Below are positions 10,801-21,829 of a DNA stretch of 64,000 bases, in pieces. This DNA comes from Deuterostichococcus epilithicus. Taxonomy: Eukaryota; Chlorophyta; Trebouxiophyceae; Prasiolales; Stichococcaceae. Below the pieces are notes generated by a model, which was not told where the DNA came from, searched no databases, and saw only the letters and a program-made list of their open reading frames with translations. Position numbers and translations under genes: made by a program. The stretch is taken from contig JAVTLE010000021.1 in NCBI GenBank assembly GCA_033439295.1, positions 186,009-250,008 on the forward strand, written 5' to 3'. Position 1 is the first letter of the stretch, and each line of letters starts with the position of its first letter.

Positions 10801-13800
10801 GCGCATCAAGGGTGGCTGTGCACTGTGCCAGCCTCTCGATGTGCTCGGCCTCTTGCATTGGCACCCACCTGCTTCCTGTAGCTGCCTGCTGCATCGTCTA
10901 CATCTCGCCCCTCCCCCCTTCGTACTTGCCCGTGCTGCATGATGCACTTCTTCCCTAAGCCCTCTGTGTGTTTGTCCGCTTTCTTCGCGACCCAAGCTGA
11001 CATCAAGCCTGCAACCAGTCCAACAGCCAACCCTCAAATCCGAGAATTTCGGTGTGGTGTCTGAGCTTTTCACTTCTCATACGCTACACTGCTTGCACTG
11101 CAGCGTGTACGACCGCTTCCGCCATGTCATGCACGAGGGCGACGTCGACAAGCGGGTGCAGTACACCATCGAGGCGCTGTTCCTGGTGCGCAAGACAGGC
11201 TTCGAGGCTGCCGGCTTCCCGGCAGTGCCGCCGCAGCTGGATCTCGTGGAGCCCGAGGACCAGATCACGCACGAGGTGAGGCGACACCATGTCTTGCTGT
11301 GCGGTGTGCCTCGGTCCTGCCACCGACTCCCTTGCTGTGCCGCTGTGTTGCGCGTTCTGCCAAGGGCAAGCCCAGAGGGCGGTCGGGGCTGCATTGGTGC
11401 TTCCGTTTGGCGCCTTTTTCTTCTGCCTCAGTCCACCGGCTACCTGACAGGGAGGCGTGGCATCCCCGAGCCGTTCCTGGCTGGCAGCCTGGATATTGCA
11501 GCACCTGCCACAGGCGCCGCAGCAGCTTTGCAGGGTTCTGCCGCCCTCTCGAGCTGCCACGGTTGCGGCGCTCACCACGCCTGGGCGCCTGGGGTCCTGA
11601 GCAGCAGATGTGCCATCAAGCGCGGCATGCTCCATGCGGCTCTGAACCACGCTGAGGCTGAGGCTCTCTCCTACCCATTTTCGCAGGTGTCCACGAAGGA
11701 CGAGCTGGACGCGCAGGTGGCGCTGGACATCTTCAAATACGATTCTGACTACGTCGCGCATGAGAAGGAGTACGAGGTATGTGGCGATCCCGTCCTCCGG
11801 CCTCATCCTCTAGGGCTGCCCCTGGCACCTGGTTTCTGCGCGGCTTCATCTGCGTGCTGCGGAGACCTGCACTGCAAGGGCCTAGGCGCTGGCGCAGGCC
11901 TTGCCGTACGTTTGGGGTGGTTGCTTAGGGCCATGCACTGGCAGCACGAATCCTGTCAATCGGGCGGCTGCTCGTCCTGTGATGCTGCACTGAGAAGCAC
12001 ACCATGGGCGGGATCGGCGGCAAGGGGGAGCACATGTTCTGTAGTGTCGCGGAAGTCAAGCAGAATCTTGGCAATGTCGGCAGAGTTTTGGCTCTGTGCC
12101 ATCAAAGGGGCTATCAAAGGGGCACCCAGGGATCAGGAGCCTTGCTTCTTCCAAGGTGCCCATCTGTTGGCCGCGTCGCGGGCTTCCTCAACCTGCGCAC
12201 CTCCCACCACCAGGCCATCAAGCGGGAGGTGCTGGGCGAGGACTCGGACGAGGAGGGCGAGGCCGGTGGGGGCGACTCCGACGAGGAGTCGTCCGACGAG
12301 GAGGGGGCTGAGGGAGGCCAGGGCGGAGCGCCGGCCGGCGCCGGCTTCGGCGGCGCGGCCGGCATCAAGGACATGACCGACACAGACCTCATCAACCTCA
12401 GGTGTGCTGGTCTATCGGTGGCAAGTGCTACAACCTGTCTTGAGTGCTTCGGAGCAGGGGTTTCTGCTGAGAGGACCACCGGTGCGGACGGGGCGTAGCT
12501 GAGCCGGCAGGACCGCGGCCGATGCTCGTCCCTAAAAAACGTCCAAAAAAGCACTCAGAAAAATCAATGGCCTTGCTGCGGCCTGTGGTGCTTCAACGTT
12601 GAGCAACTGCCCGAGTGACGGTGTTGCGGGGCGGGGTGCACATGCGCTCAGCGCTGACCTGAGGCGCATACGCCTTGGTTGCCTTCCGAGCGGTGGCCTG
12701 CCCTGGCGCCCCCCCTGACCTTGCCTCCGTCGTCAATTGGAAACCCTGACATCAGTTTGGATTCCTAATGCTGCACAGGCGCACCATCTACCTGACCATC
12801 ATGAGCGCGCTGGACTTCGAGGAGGCGGGCCACAAGCTGATGAAGATCCAGGTGGACCCGGGGCGCGAGATCGAGGTGGTCACCATGATCCTGGAGTGCT
12901 GCAGCCAGGAGAAGACCTACATCCGGTGCGCCAATGGTATCAAAAGGAACTACTGAAAACAACTGAATGAATAAATGAATGAATGAATGAATCAAATTCC
13001 CTAATTCTGGTTTGCTTCGCCCCGGATTGCGTCCCATGCATGCACTCGACCGCCCGCCAGCCAACAGGCATTTTTTGTCACCTGCCGGCCTGCCATCCGC
13101 AGGCGCCCTGCCCAGCTGCCCNCCGGGGGTGTGGCAGGCAGCAGCGCCTGTCCTCTACACGCACGCATGCGCTGGCCAGTGGCAGCGGGCCGTCCTGCTC
13201 CCTTCTCTATCTGCCTGACAGGGCGCCCACCCCCCTAGACCCTGTCTTTCGTCAGATCCTGCAGGTACTATGGCCTGCTGGCGCAGCGCTTGTGCCACCT
13301 CGAGCGCGAGCACCAGGAGGCGTTCGAACCCCTGCTTCCGCTGAAGCCGCTTCCTCATCACTGTCCCCTTTTCCGACCCTGCAGGTACTACGGCCTGCTG
13401 GCGCAGCGCTTCTGCTACCTGAAGCGCGAGTACCAGGAGGTGTTCGAGGACTGCTTCCGGCGGCAGTACAACCTCATCCACCGGCTCGAGACCAACAAGC
13501 TGCGCAACGTGGCCAAGTTCTTCGCGCACCTGCTCTCGACTGACGCTGTGTCCTGGGGCGTGCTGGGCAACGTCGTCCTGACGGAGGACGCGACCACGTC
13601 GTCGGCTCGCATCTTCATCAAGATCCTGTTCCAGGCGCGCCGTCGTTGGCTGTTGCAGTGCAACCGCATGTTGCCGTGCACATGACTGCCGGGGCGCGGG
13701 AGTTGCAGAGGGAGCTGCTGCTCTTGGGGGATTGCGCCAGGCCCCTGTGCGGGCAGCCATGCGACACAGCCGTTTTGGGCGAGTGTGCATCCTGACGCAC

Positions 13801-15798
13801 GTGCTGCTGATGCGATCTGCACCGGCGGTGCTGAATGGTGGGCTGCACTGTCACTAAGGGGTGCTGCAACGAAGTGCCTCCTCCGGCAACACATGCCGGA
13901 GGTGGCAGTCAGGGCTACGTCTCCCTTGCCGCTGTCATCCACTGCTTTGCAACCAGCCTTGCACTGCACCCTCTCGGCGGGTGGCGGGATCTGCTGGCCT
14001 CCCAACCAGATTTTGAAATGGCAGCCTGGATGCCGCAGGAGCTGTCGGAGAGCATGGGGTTGAGCAGCCTGAACGCGCGGCTGCAAGACCCTGATGCTGT
14101 GCAGTGGGTGTCCGGCGTCTTCCCCAAGGTGCTTCTTCGTTCCGCTGCGCCGCTGTCCCGCTCCTCCCTGTGGCTCTGCATTGCTCTGCCAAAAGTTCCG
14201 CACTTCATGCTGCGTCGAGCGCCTACATGCTGTGGTGGGGCGCCAGCCATGGACTGTGCTGTGCGGCCAGCGCCCTCTACCAGCTTTTTCCTGGCGCTCT
14301 GGCGCTGCCACCAGAGCATCGCGTTGCCCTGTGGCGTGCAAGTGCATGCTGGGATCTGTGGGATGACAAAGATTTACACGTGCCCACCTCGGCACAAACG
14401 ATGCACCGGCTGCCCGTCAGCAAGGAGCAGTGACAAGCCGGAGCTCTCCTCGTCTTCCTTGTGGGCTGCCCACGTGATGTCTGAACATCACACAAGCTCG
14501 GGCGTCCCCTGCGCGCAGGACACGCCCCGCAACATGCGCTTCTCCATCAACTTCTTCACCTCCATCGGGCTGGGCGGTCTGACAGACGACATGCGCGAGC
14601 ATCTCAAGGTGCAAACCCTTCGCCCCCCGTTCGGGTCCCTGCAAGGCGTCGGCCTCTGCAGCGCACTGGCAGCACGTTGCGCCTTGCCTTGCGCTGCCCT
14701 AAACCCTAAACTCTAAACCCAGCTGGCATGCCTGCTAGCACCTACACGGTTGAGCCACTTCCAGTGTCGGCAGCGCACATCTAAACGGTCCGCTGCACAG
14801 GTCTCAGAGGTGACGCCTGCACTCAGGCAGCAGTTTTTCCACGGGATTGCGGAAGCTTGCTCGCTCTCTGCGCATGACCATGCCACCTTCCGTCGGAACG
14901 TCTGCTGATGCTTGGTGCCTGCTTCCCCGCAGAACCTGCCGAAGCTCATCATGCAGCAGCAGGCCGCCGCCGCGGCCGCCGCCAGCAGCAGCAGCAGCTC
15001 CGACTCGGATTCCAGCAGCAGCTCCGATTCCGACTCCAGCAGCAGCTCGTCGTCCGACAGCAGCAGCAGCGACTCGGACTCTTCCTCCTCAGCCAGGTGC
15101 GCAGCAGGCCCTTCATGCCACCCTCTTTAGGGTTTACAAACCCTGCAGGCTGTGCCGCTGCGCCTGCTGTGCACGTGCAGGACCATCCTGGCTGCAGGTG
15201 CTGAAATTCCAAGGCTGCAGGTGCTCCCAGCCATTGAGCGATCTGTCTCCGGTCGTCGCATTGCGGTGTGCTGGCAATGACCTCTGATGCACGAGGTCCC
15301 TGCATCGGCGCTCCTTCGACTGACGCAGCCTCGCCCGGTCTTGCCGCAGCTCCAGCAGCGAGGAGGAGGAGGAGAAGCTGCCGCCGCCGCCGCCGCAGCG
15401 GCTGCCGCCGCCGCCGGAACGCAAGGCGGGCATGGGGCGGCCGCCGCAGCGGCGCCGCAGCCCGGACAGCACCCTGGCGACGCCGCACCGGGAGGGCAGC
15501 CCCGGGAGCCGCCGCGGCGGCGGCGCCGCGGNGACAGCCGCGAGCGCGGCCGGGGGGAGAGGGGAGACAGCAGGGGAGTCAGCAGGGGGACAGGGGCGAG
15601 CGGCGGCGTGACGAGGAGCGCGCCGGCGGCCGCAGCCGCGGCGAGGGGCGNGCCGAGCGGCGGCGGTCGGGCAGTGCAGATGCGGAGGAGGCGCCGCGCC
15701 GCAGCGGCAGGAGCAGCCGGCGCGACCAGGAGCACAAGCGGGCAGCCAGCGTCGAGCGCGCCTCGCCGTCGCGGGATGACAAGCGCCGCCGGCGATGA
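7861..15798 (+). CDS. CWC22: Pre-mRNA-splicing factor CWC22 (nucampholin), MIF4G + MA3
   Basis: Sixteen exons: 7861-7997, 8171-8438, 8691-8867, 9148-9255, 9484-9579, 9868-10008, 10448-10587, 11104-11275, 11687-11776, 12214-12401, 12779-12925, 13385-13634, 14039-14128, 14519-14608, 14933-15096, 15350-15798; about 900 residues. CWC22 is a spliceosome protein that escorts eIF4A3 into the exon-junction complex. Order: Arg/Ser/Asp-rich N-terminus (1-160); the family hallmark [14 protein letters not shown] (about 180); MIF4G domain about 195-415 ([36 protein letters not shown] across the exon 4/5 junction); acidic linker (about 445-490); MA3 domain about 497-610 ([20 protein letters not shown]); [17 protein letters not shown] (about 680); a Ser/Asp tract and an RS-rich tail. 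The exon 12 donor is GC (CAG|GCGCGC). The last exon is broken by two N bases and an apparent one-base excess in a G run near 15585-15590, so the ORF stops at 15612 as read, while another frame continues to the natural-looking end DDKRRRR at 15798. Start is the first in-frame ATG. Confidence 0.93.
10328..10447 (+). repeat. Ghost copy of the start of CWC22 exon 7 (120-bp tandem)
   Basis: Bases 10331-10380 match 10451-10500 at 43 of 50 positions by eye, at a fixed offset of 120 bp. The ghost reads [18 protein letters not shown] against [20 protein letters not shown] of the true exon. An AG precedes the ghost at the aligned place (GCGCAAG). The frame runs into TAA at 10397, so inclusion would truncate the protein. 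The duplicate abuts the exon it copies. Confidence 0.88.
12964..12993. repeat. (TGAA)n microsatellite in CWC22 intron 11
   Basis: An imperfect TGAA/TAAA tetranucleotide run in the intron after exon 11. It is an ordinary simple repeat. Confidence 0.8.
13265..13384 (+). repeat. Ghost copy of the start of CWC22 exon 12 (120-bp tandem, open frame)
   Basis: Bases 13261-13320 match 13381-13440 at 54 of 60 positions by eye, offset exactly 120 bp. Both copies start CTGCAG|GTACTA and are preceded by similar pyrimidine-rich tracts. The ghost reads [20 protein letters not shown]. It is open through all 40 codons and in phase with the exon, so using the upstream acceptor would insert 40 residues. A lower-similarity tail (13321-13384) still aligns in patches with exon 12. 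Confidence 0.93.
14697..14720. repeat. Telomere-like CCCTAAA heptamers in CWC22 intron 14
   Basis: Three head-to-tail CCCTAAA-type units, the last degenerate (ACTCTAAACCC), about 90 bp after the exon 14 donor at 14609. This is the plant/algal telomere motif at an internal site. Single TTTAGGG-type copies also occur after the donors at 10588 (10604-10620) and 15097 (about 15126). Confidence 0.75.
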
Positions 15799-16918
15799 AC
15801 ACCGGAGGCCGGGGAGACCTCGGAAAGGAGAGGGGTCTGGATGTCGGGTGCAGTGCGTACGCTCCGAACTGAGAGCGACTCGCTGACGTCTGTTGCGTCA
15901 ACGTTTGATGGTTGACGGTTCGAGGAACTCGAAAGTGGTGGCAAGGGCACATGCCGGGCCTGGATGCTCTGTGGACGCTGGCATGCACAACAGTTGCATT
16001 TGACTCGGCGGGAGGGCGAGGCTGATCCCAGCTTCATCGCGTGATTTCCTCGGCATCTGCAAGAATACAAGGCGGCCAAAGAAACCTGGCCAAAGAAAGC
16101 TGAACACTGAGCCGCATTTGTGGTTACACATCAGAGATACCCCTGGACCAACCCAAAGCGCAGGGCGGGTAGAATGCTCTGAAGCGGGGTCATAGGAAGT
16201 CCTATCATAAGACGCCAACCTCTTGCCAGGCTTGCTAAAAAATCGTCAAGGAAAAGTTTGCTCACATACATGTGCCAGGACAAGGGAGAATTTAATGTAG
16301 AAATTGCTGCTTGCAAGTCCGTTCGTACACCCAAATTTCAGCCCAGCGACGAAAGGCTGGCAAACAGCAATGGCGGCTGCAGTGTTGCCGACGCCTTGCT
16401 CACAGTGTGTCTCCACACCAAGGACTACGGCCAATTGCAATGCAAGCGCAAATATCCCCGTTTCCCTCTCGGTCATCAGCGACACCATTGACAGGCCTGG
16501 GTTTACGGACTCAGCCTACCAGCTGGTTCTACTGCTCACTGCGGGCCGCCGCCCTTCATGCATACCCCACCCCTCAAGTCACCCCGATCCTGCTTCGGCT
16601 GCCTCTAACCAGGTGCTTTCGTTGACCATGTTGATACCTTGCTGACCTCTTGGAATGCATCCTCCCCGCCTGCGTTTGAAAGTCTGACGGCGCAGTTGCA
16701 CGGCCGGCAAGCCCTCACCCACACCGCCGCCGCAGGATTGATGAGCCTCGGGCGCGGGAACGAGGTGGGACGCTCAGCTCAAAAGATAACCTCGCGGGCA
16801 CAACGGCCAATTCATAACCCTCCTGCGCCAGCACTTGGGCCGCCCCCTCACACACGGCGCGCCCTCTTTCATCGCCAGCCCGAGGCGAGGGCAGCATCAG
16901 GCCGCAGGGGCCGCAGCC
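15799..16918. other. CWC22 3' region and RPL17 promoter
   Basis: About 1.1 kb with no supported gene. The many short open frames are low in third-position GC and unlike any family. The last part presumably includes the RPL17 leader. Confidence 0.4.
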
Positions 16919-18878
16919 ATGGGTCGCTACGCGAGGGAGCCGGAGAACCCGACCAAGTCCTGCAAGGTGGGCGAACTTGGCGGCTCTTTGGATGTGATGC
17001 CCAGCCTCGGGGCAAGGCTGCCGTCCCTGGCCAGGAGCAGCTGGCAGCGGCCGAAGCATGCTTCGAAGCTGCTAGTGCCCGCGGACGCCGGAACCAGCCC
17101 AGGGTCCTAGCCACTGTTGCTCTCAGCAAAACACATATGCTGCTTCTGTGCTCTTGGCCTCTGTGCGCACCCAGCACAGGCTGCGCAGCAGGCAAATTGA
17201 GACGGAGCGTCTCAGGCAGACGAAATCGTTGGCGCGTTGAAATAGCAGATCTGGAACTTGGTCCAGCCATGTTCGAAAACAAGTGCCACTTTCTACTCTT
17301 GGCGCCTCACACTGGTTCAGTATCCTCGCTGGCGCATCAAAACGCATTTTGTACGCAGACCGGCTGGGCTAGGCTGCAGCCGCCATTCTCGTCGGCGGCC
17401 GACCATGCTCGCGCAACTCCTGCGGCGCCGAAGCGGCTGGTCACGATCGTCGTTCTGTCTCCCATCTGCAGGCCAAGGGCAGCGACCTGCGGGTGCACTT
17501 CAAGAACTCCCGCGAGGCGGCCAACGCGCTGCAGGGCATGGAGCTGGCCAAGGCCAAGCGGTACCTGGAGGATGTGCTTGACCACAAGCGCGCCATCCCG
17601 TTCCGCCGCTTCTGCGGCGGCGTGGGCCGCACCGCCCAGGTGCGTCGAGAGCATGCTTCTGGACGAGCTTGCTTTCCGGGTCAGTCAGTGCCCGTCGGGG
17701 CGCGGAGGCGGTCAGCAGTCTTGGTGCGGAGGCGGTCAGTGGAGAGCGTGCACGTCGGGCTCATGGCTGGGGACATACTTGACCTTGCAAACTGCACATT
17801 TTTCAGTTTTAGTTGCAATGCACTCTGCAACCGCGTGCAAGCCGCTGAGCAGCAGCAGGATGATGGTGGCATTGGTGGCTCGACTGGCGGGGCTGGCCAG
17901 GAATATCTCCGCGCATCAGGGCTTGCGCGCCGCTGTGCTCTCAAGGCACCGACTGCCCGCCGCTGGCTGCGCGCAGGCCAAGAACGAGAACAGCACCAAC
18001 GGCCAGGCTCGGTGGCCCAAGAAGTCTGCCACCTTCCTCCTCAACCTGCTCAAGAACGCCGAGAGCAACGCCGAGGTGCGCTTGTGTCGTGTTGATGCTA
18101 TTTTGATGCAATCCTTCCCGCCCTCGCCCTCCGCCGAGCGTTGTGCCTGCCACCGTGCACCACAGCCTGCAGGCGTACCATCGTCGGCACCGCACCGCAT
18201 CATCACCAGCGTCTTCCCGCGGCGCCACTGCCCTGTGTGTCCAAACGCGCGGTTGCTGGCGCTGCTGCAGGTGAAGGGCCTGGACGTGGATGCGCTGGAG
18301 ATCACGCACATCCAGGTCAATAAGGCGCAGCAGCAGCGCCGGCGCACGTACCGCGCCCACGGCCGCATCAACCGTGAGTCGCTGTCCAGCCCCTCGCGCC
18401 TGACGCGCGGGGGACGCTGCATGACGCATTTCGCGGGCCTGTCTCCGGGGTCCCGGCGAGCCCCCCAGGAGCTGCGCGGCGACCACGTCCCCCTGTGCTA
18501 GCGCCATGTAGTTGCAGGCCGTCCGCAGGGCGTCGCAGTCGGCGAGCCGAGCAGAAAGGCTCACTCAGCATGCTGTCGCCAGGATCTGCTATCTGGGCTG
18601 TGCTGGGCAGGCGCTTTATGGGCCAGCACAGCCTCAAACCTGCTGCATGCCCCTCTTCTGCTGCGATCACGGCTGGCAGCTGACCCTGTGTCACGTTCCT
18701 GTGCGCAGCCTACATGTCGTGCCCGTGCCACATCGAGCTGACGCTCAGCGAGAAGGGCGCCAACGTGAAGGGCGAGTCGGACGAGAAGCCGCAGAAGCGT
18801 CTCACCAAGGTGCAGGCCGCCCGCGCGCTGCGCTCCGGCCAGGCCTCCAACGCTGGCGCCGTCGCCGCCAGCGCCTGA
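16919..18878 (+). CDS. RPL17: 60S ribosomal protein L17 (uL22)
   Basis: Five exons (16919-16966, 17472-17639, 17977-18075, 18271-18373, 18709-18878) join to 195 residues, the usual eukaryotic uL22 size. The protein lies in the large subunit near the exit tunnel. Landmarks: [16 protein letters not shown] at the start, [50 protein letters not shown], the conserved [40 protein letters not shown] and [15 protein letters not shown]. The tail [20 protein letters not shown] is typically variable. The ATG is placed by alignment with the conserved N-terminus. Intron 2 contains a 24-bp tandem (about 17699-17741, GGAGGCGGTCAG). Introns of ribosomal protein genes often host snoRNAs, but I could not identify convincing C/D or H/ACA boxes. 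Confidence 0.97.
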
Positions 18879-19447
18879 TCGCTTCGTCCACGCTCCTCAT
18901 GCGGAGCGGGGCGGCCCTGCGATGGTGCAGCGGGTGTGCAGCCGGCAGCCCGCGCAGCGGGGGGTGTGCTGGAGGCGTGTGCGTCCAGCTGAGGTCTCTG
19001 GACACCAGCGGTCCCGGCGGCGCAGGAGTATGCTGCCTGATGTGATGGCAGTTGCCGATGGATGATGTGGGAAAGTCTTGACGTGGCGGTGGGGTCTTGA
19101 AGGGACGTCTTGGTGTCTCAAAAGTGTAAAAGCAGCGCTGTACAGGTGTTGGATTGCCCAAAATGTGCGCAAGTTCCCTCCCCGTTAAGGCGCGCTCGGT
19201 GCTGCATTGACAACTGTCTCACCATCTGCTGCATAGCATACCCTGCTAGGCGCATCAGGATGCATGAATTCGGCAGTTGGTCGAGCCGTCAAAGGGCTGT
19301 GAGTGAGTGCGCAGCCTCTCTCGGGTTTATTTCTCACCGCGGAAGCATCCCCAGAGAGCCTGCAGCCTCGAACATGCTTTCGCCGTGACTGCAGCGCACT
19401 CATTGATTGCAACCTGCTGCTTACTCTCTGACGTGTACGCCTGTGAC
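18879..19447. other. Intergenic DNA between RPL17 and ThrRS
   Basis: About 570 bp containing the RPL17 3' UTR and the ThrRS promoter/leader. No further gene or clear motif seen. Confidence 0.4.
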
Positions 19448-21793
19448 ATGGGGGGTGACTGTTGCGGCGGCCCGGCAGCCGACAAAGCTGCCGAGGCAGC
19501 GGGACATGTGCATGAGCAACTGAAGGACCTGTACGTGACGGACGCAAAGTCTGCAAACGGTGGCAAGGCGGGTCCAGATGCAGCCAATGGCGCCGCTCCC
19601 GCAAAGGCAGACGCCAAGTCGGACGCTGATATGGTGAAGGAGAAGCTGCCATACTTCAAGCAGCGAATCGACTTGTTCCAGAAGTACCAGCAGCGTGAGC
19701 TGCAAAAGGTGGAGGACGCCAAGGCGGCGAACGTGCCGTTGAAGGGTAAGCACGTCCTTTCCACGTCTGCTGCATAATGTGAACGTGCCGCGGCAGCCGG
19801 CGCAGCAGCGGTACAATGCAGCAAGTCATTGCGCTTGTGACTCAGCGGCAGTTGTGGTCAGCAGGACTAGATATGGTGTCAGGGCAACAGGCGTTGTCGC
19901 CCTGACCAACATGCACGTTTGTGCTCACCATGTTTCATACTGCGCTTTTGCTGTTCCGCAACACCTTGTTGGTCTCACAGTTGGTTCGCAAAGCGTTCCA
20001 AGACTGAGCCTGTGTAGCTCCTCACAATAACTGTCAGTAGCATTGCTGTGGGCCGTTGTTCTTGATCCCATCCGGCTCAAGTGTTCCAAGTAGCGTCCAG
20101 CCAGGCAGCCATGGCCGGCTGGGCTTGGCCGGACTGCCGGAGGGTCCCGACTCACGGCTGTCTGGCGAACAGTTGTTTGTCAGGGCCTGCCTTGGAGGGT
20201 GCGGCGCTTGCAGGTGCTGGCCGAGGCGCTCACACGGCGGCGGACCTGGGAGGTGCACACCCTCGCTTGATGATGCGGGCACGCACTTCAAATGCTGTTT
20301 CTTGTTGCCGCTGCACGCAGTCACGCTGCCAAACGGCGGCGTCAAGGAGGGCGTCGCGGGCGTCACCACGCCGCTGGACATCGCCATCAGCATCTCCAAG
20401 AGCCTGGCCAAGAAGGTCCTCATTTCCAAGTGAGTGCGGCGCAGTGCAGCGTCTGGGATGTGGCGGCAGCCGCGCCGTTGGGCAGCCAATTTTTCCGGTG
20501 TTGCAGTGGTGGGTAGAAGCAGGCAGGAGCGAGGTTGGGGCAGGGAGATTTTAGGGTTTGGACAGCATTCCGACTGGCGGGAGCGGTGTGCAGGGTTGTG
20601 GCACGGCAGAAAGCAGGAATGCGAGGTGCACGCTGAGCGCTGCGCCGCCCGCTGCAGGGTGGACGGCGCCACATGGGACCTCAAGCGGCCCCTGGAGGGC
20701 GACTGCAAGCTGGAGCTTCTGGACTTTGAGGACCCCGCCGGCAAAGATGTGCGCTTGCTCATATCCACCATGCTTTGTTGCCGGTTCGCTCGACTTTACG
20801 TGCCTTCTTGAGGCATCGCAAGCCTCCCAGAACCCTTGCAAGCGTACACACACCATCCAGGCCTGTCGATGCACAAGCTGAAGCCACGGAGCGCCTGCCG
20901 CCAAACTGTAAGCCCTGCAACCCCGCGCAGACCTTCTGGCACAGCAGCAGCCACGTGCTGGGCGAGGCGCTGGAGGCGGAGTTCGGTGCTGACCTGACGA
21001 TCGGCCCCGCGCTGGAGGAGGGGTTCTACTACGACTGCTACCTGGGCGACCGGGTGCTGTCGGACGCCGACAAGCCGCGCCTGCAGAAGCGCATCGAGAA
21101 GGTGGGTAGTGCAAACTGATTTTGGTTCTATAGTTTCTCCTCCAGAATCTCACTATTTTTCTCCTCTGTGAGCGGGAGCATGCAGAAAAGTCGCGTGCGA
21201 AGCGTCGGCTGGGGAGGAGACTGGTGCATGTTCGAGCTCGCGGCGTTGCCTGAAAGCAAGTGTGTCCTGGAGGTGGTGTCTTGGCCTGCTTGCCAACAGG
21301 TGCTGTTCTGCAGTACACTAATGCTGGCTGCAGCCCCAGTGGTGCTGCACAGCAAGCCCTTGCTCGCAGCATGAGGGAGTGCAGCCAGAAATCGATCTTC
21401 CGAGACTCTTGGGGCGGCCACAGCTCGCTGTGCCGCGCGTGTCGCACACAGCACAGCCCATTTCGACGTTCACCCTGCGACATTCACCCTGCCTCGTTTC
21501 GCAGCTGGTCAAGGAGAAGGCGCCCTACGAGCGGGTGGTGGTTTCGCGCGATGAGGCACTCGCCATGTTCGAGGAGAACAAGTTCAAGGTGCAGCCCTGC
21601 TGCTGCTGCCCGGCGGTGTCTGGCGCCGTCTCGCGCTGTAGTCAGCTGCTGTCGGCTGGGCCGCTGGGCTCTGTCATGCCGCTGTGGACGCCGCGCAGCC
21701 CTCTCGCTGCCTTGGCAGAGCTGCCTCCTGCAGCCGTGCACCGCGTGCTGTCAGGACATGGGGCTGGTACTGCGTGCCACCGGGTCAGTGGGT

Positions 21794-21829
<36 letters not shown>

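Noticed and set aside
16967-18270. snoRNA in RPL17 introns
   Set aside because: Ribosomal protein introns often host snoRNAs, but the TGATG-like and CTGA-like words seen are not paired with terminal stems or correct spacing.
16639-18501. 620-codon plus-strand open frame over RPL17
   Set aside because: It crosses RPL17 introns and mixes frames. Only the uL22 exons have family support.
18640-18708. Possible ghost of RPL17 exon 5 ([10 protein letters not shown] against CPCHIELTL)
   Set aside because: Only a few residues agree and the DNA alignment needs several gaps, so it could be chance.
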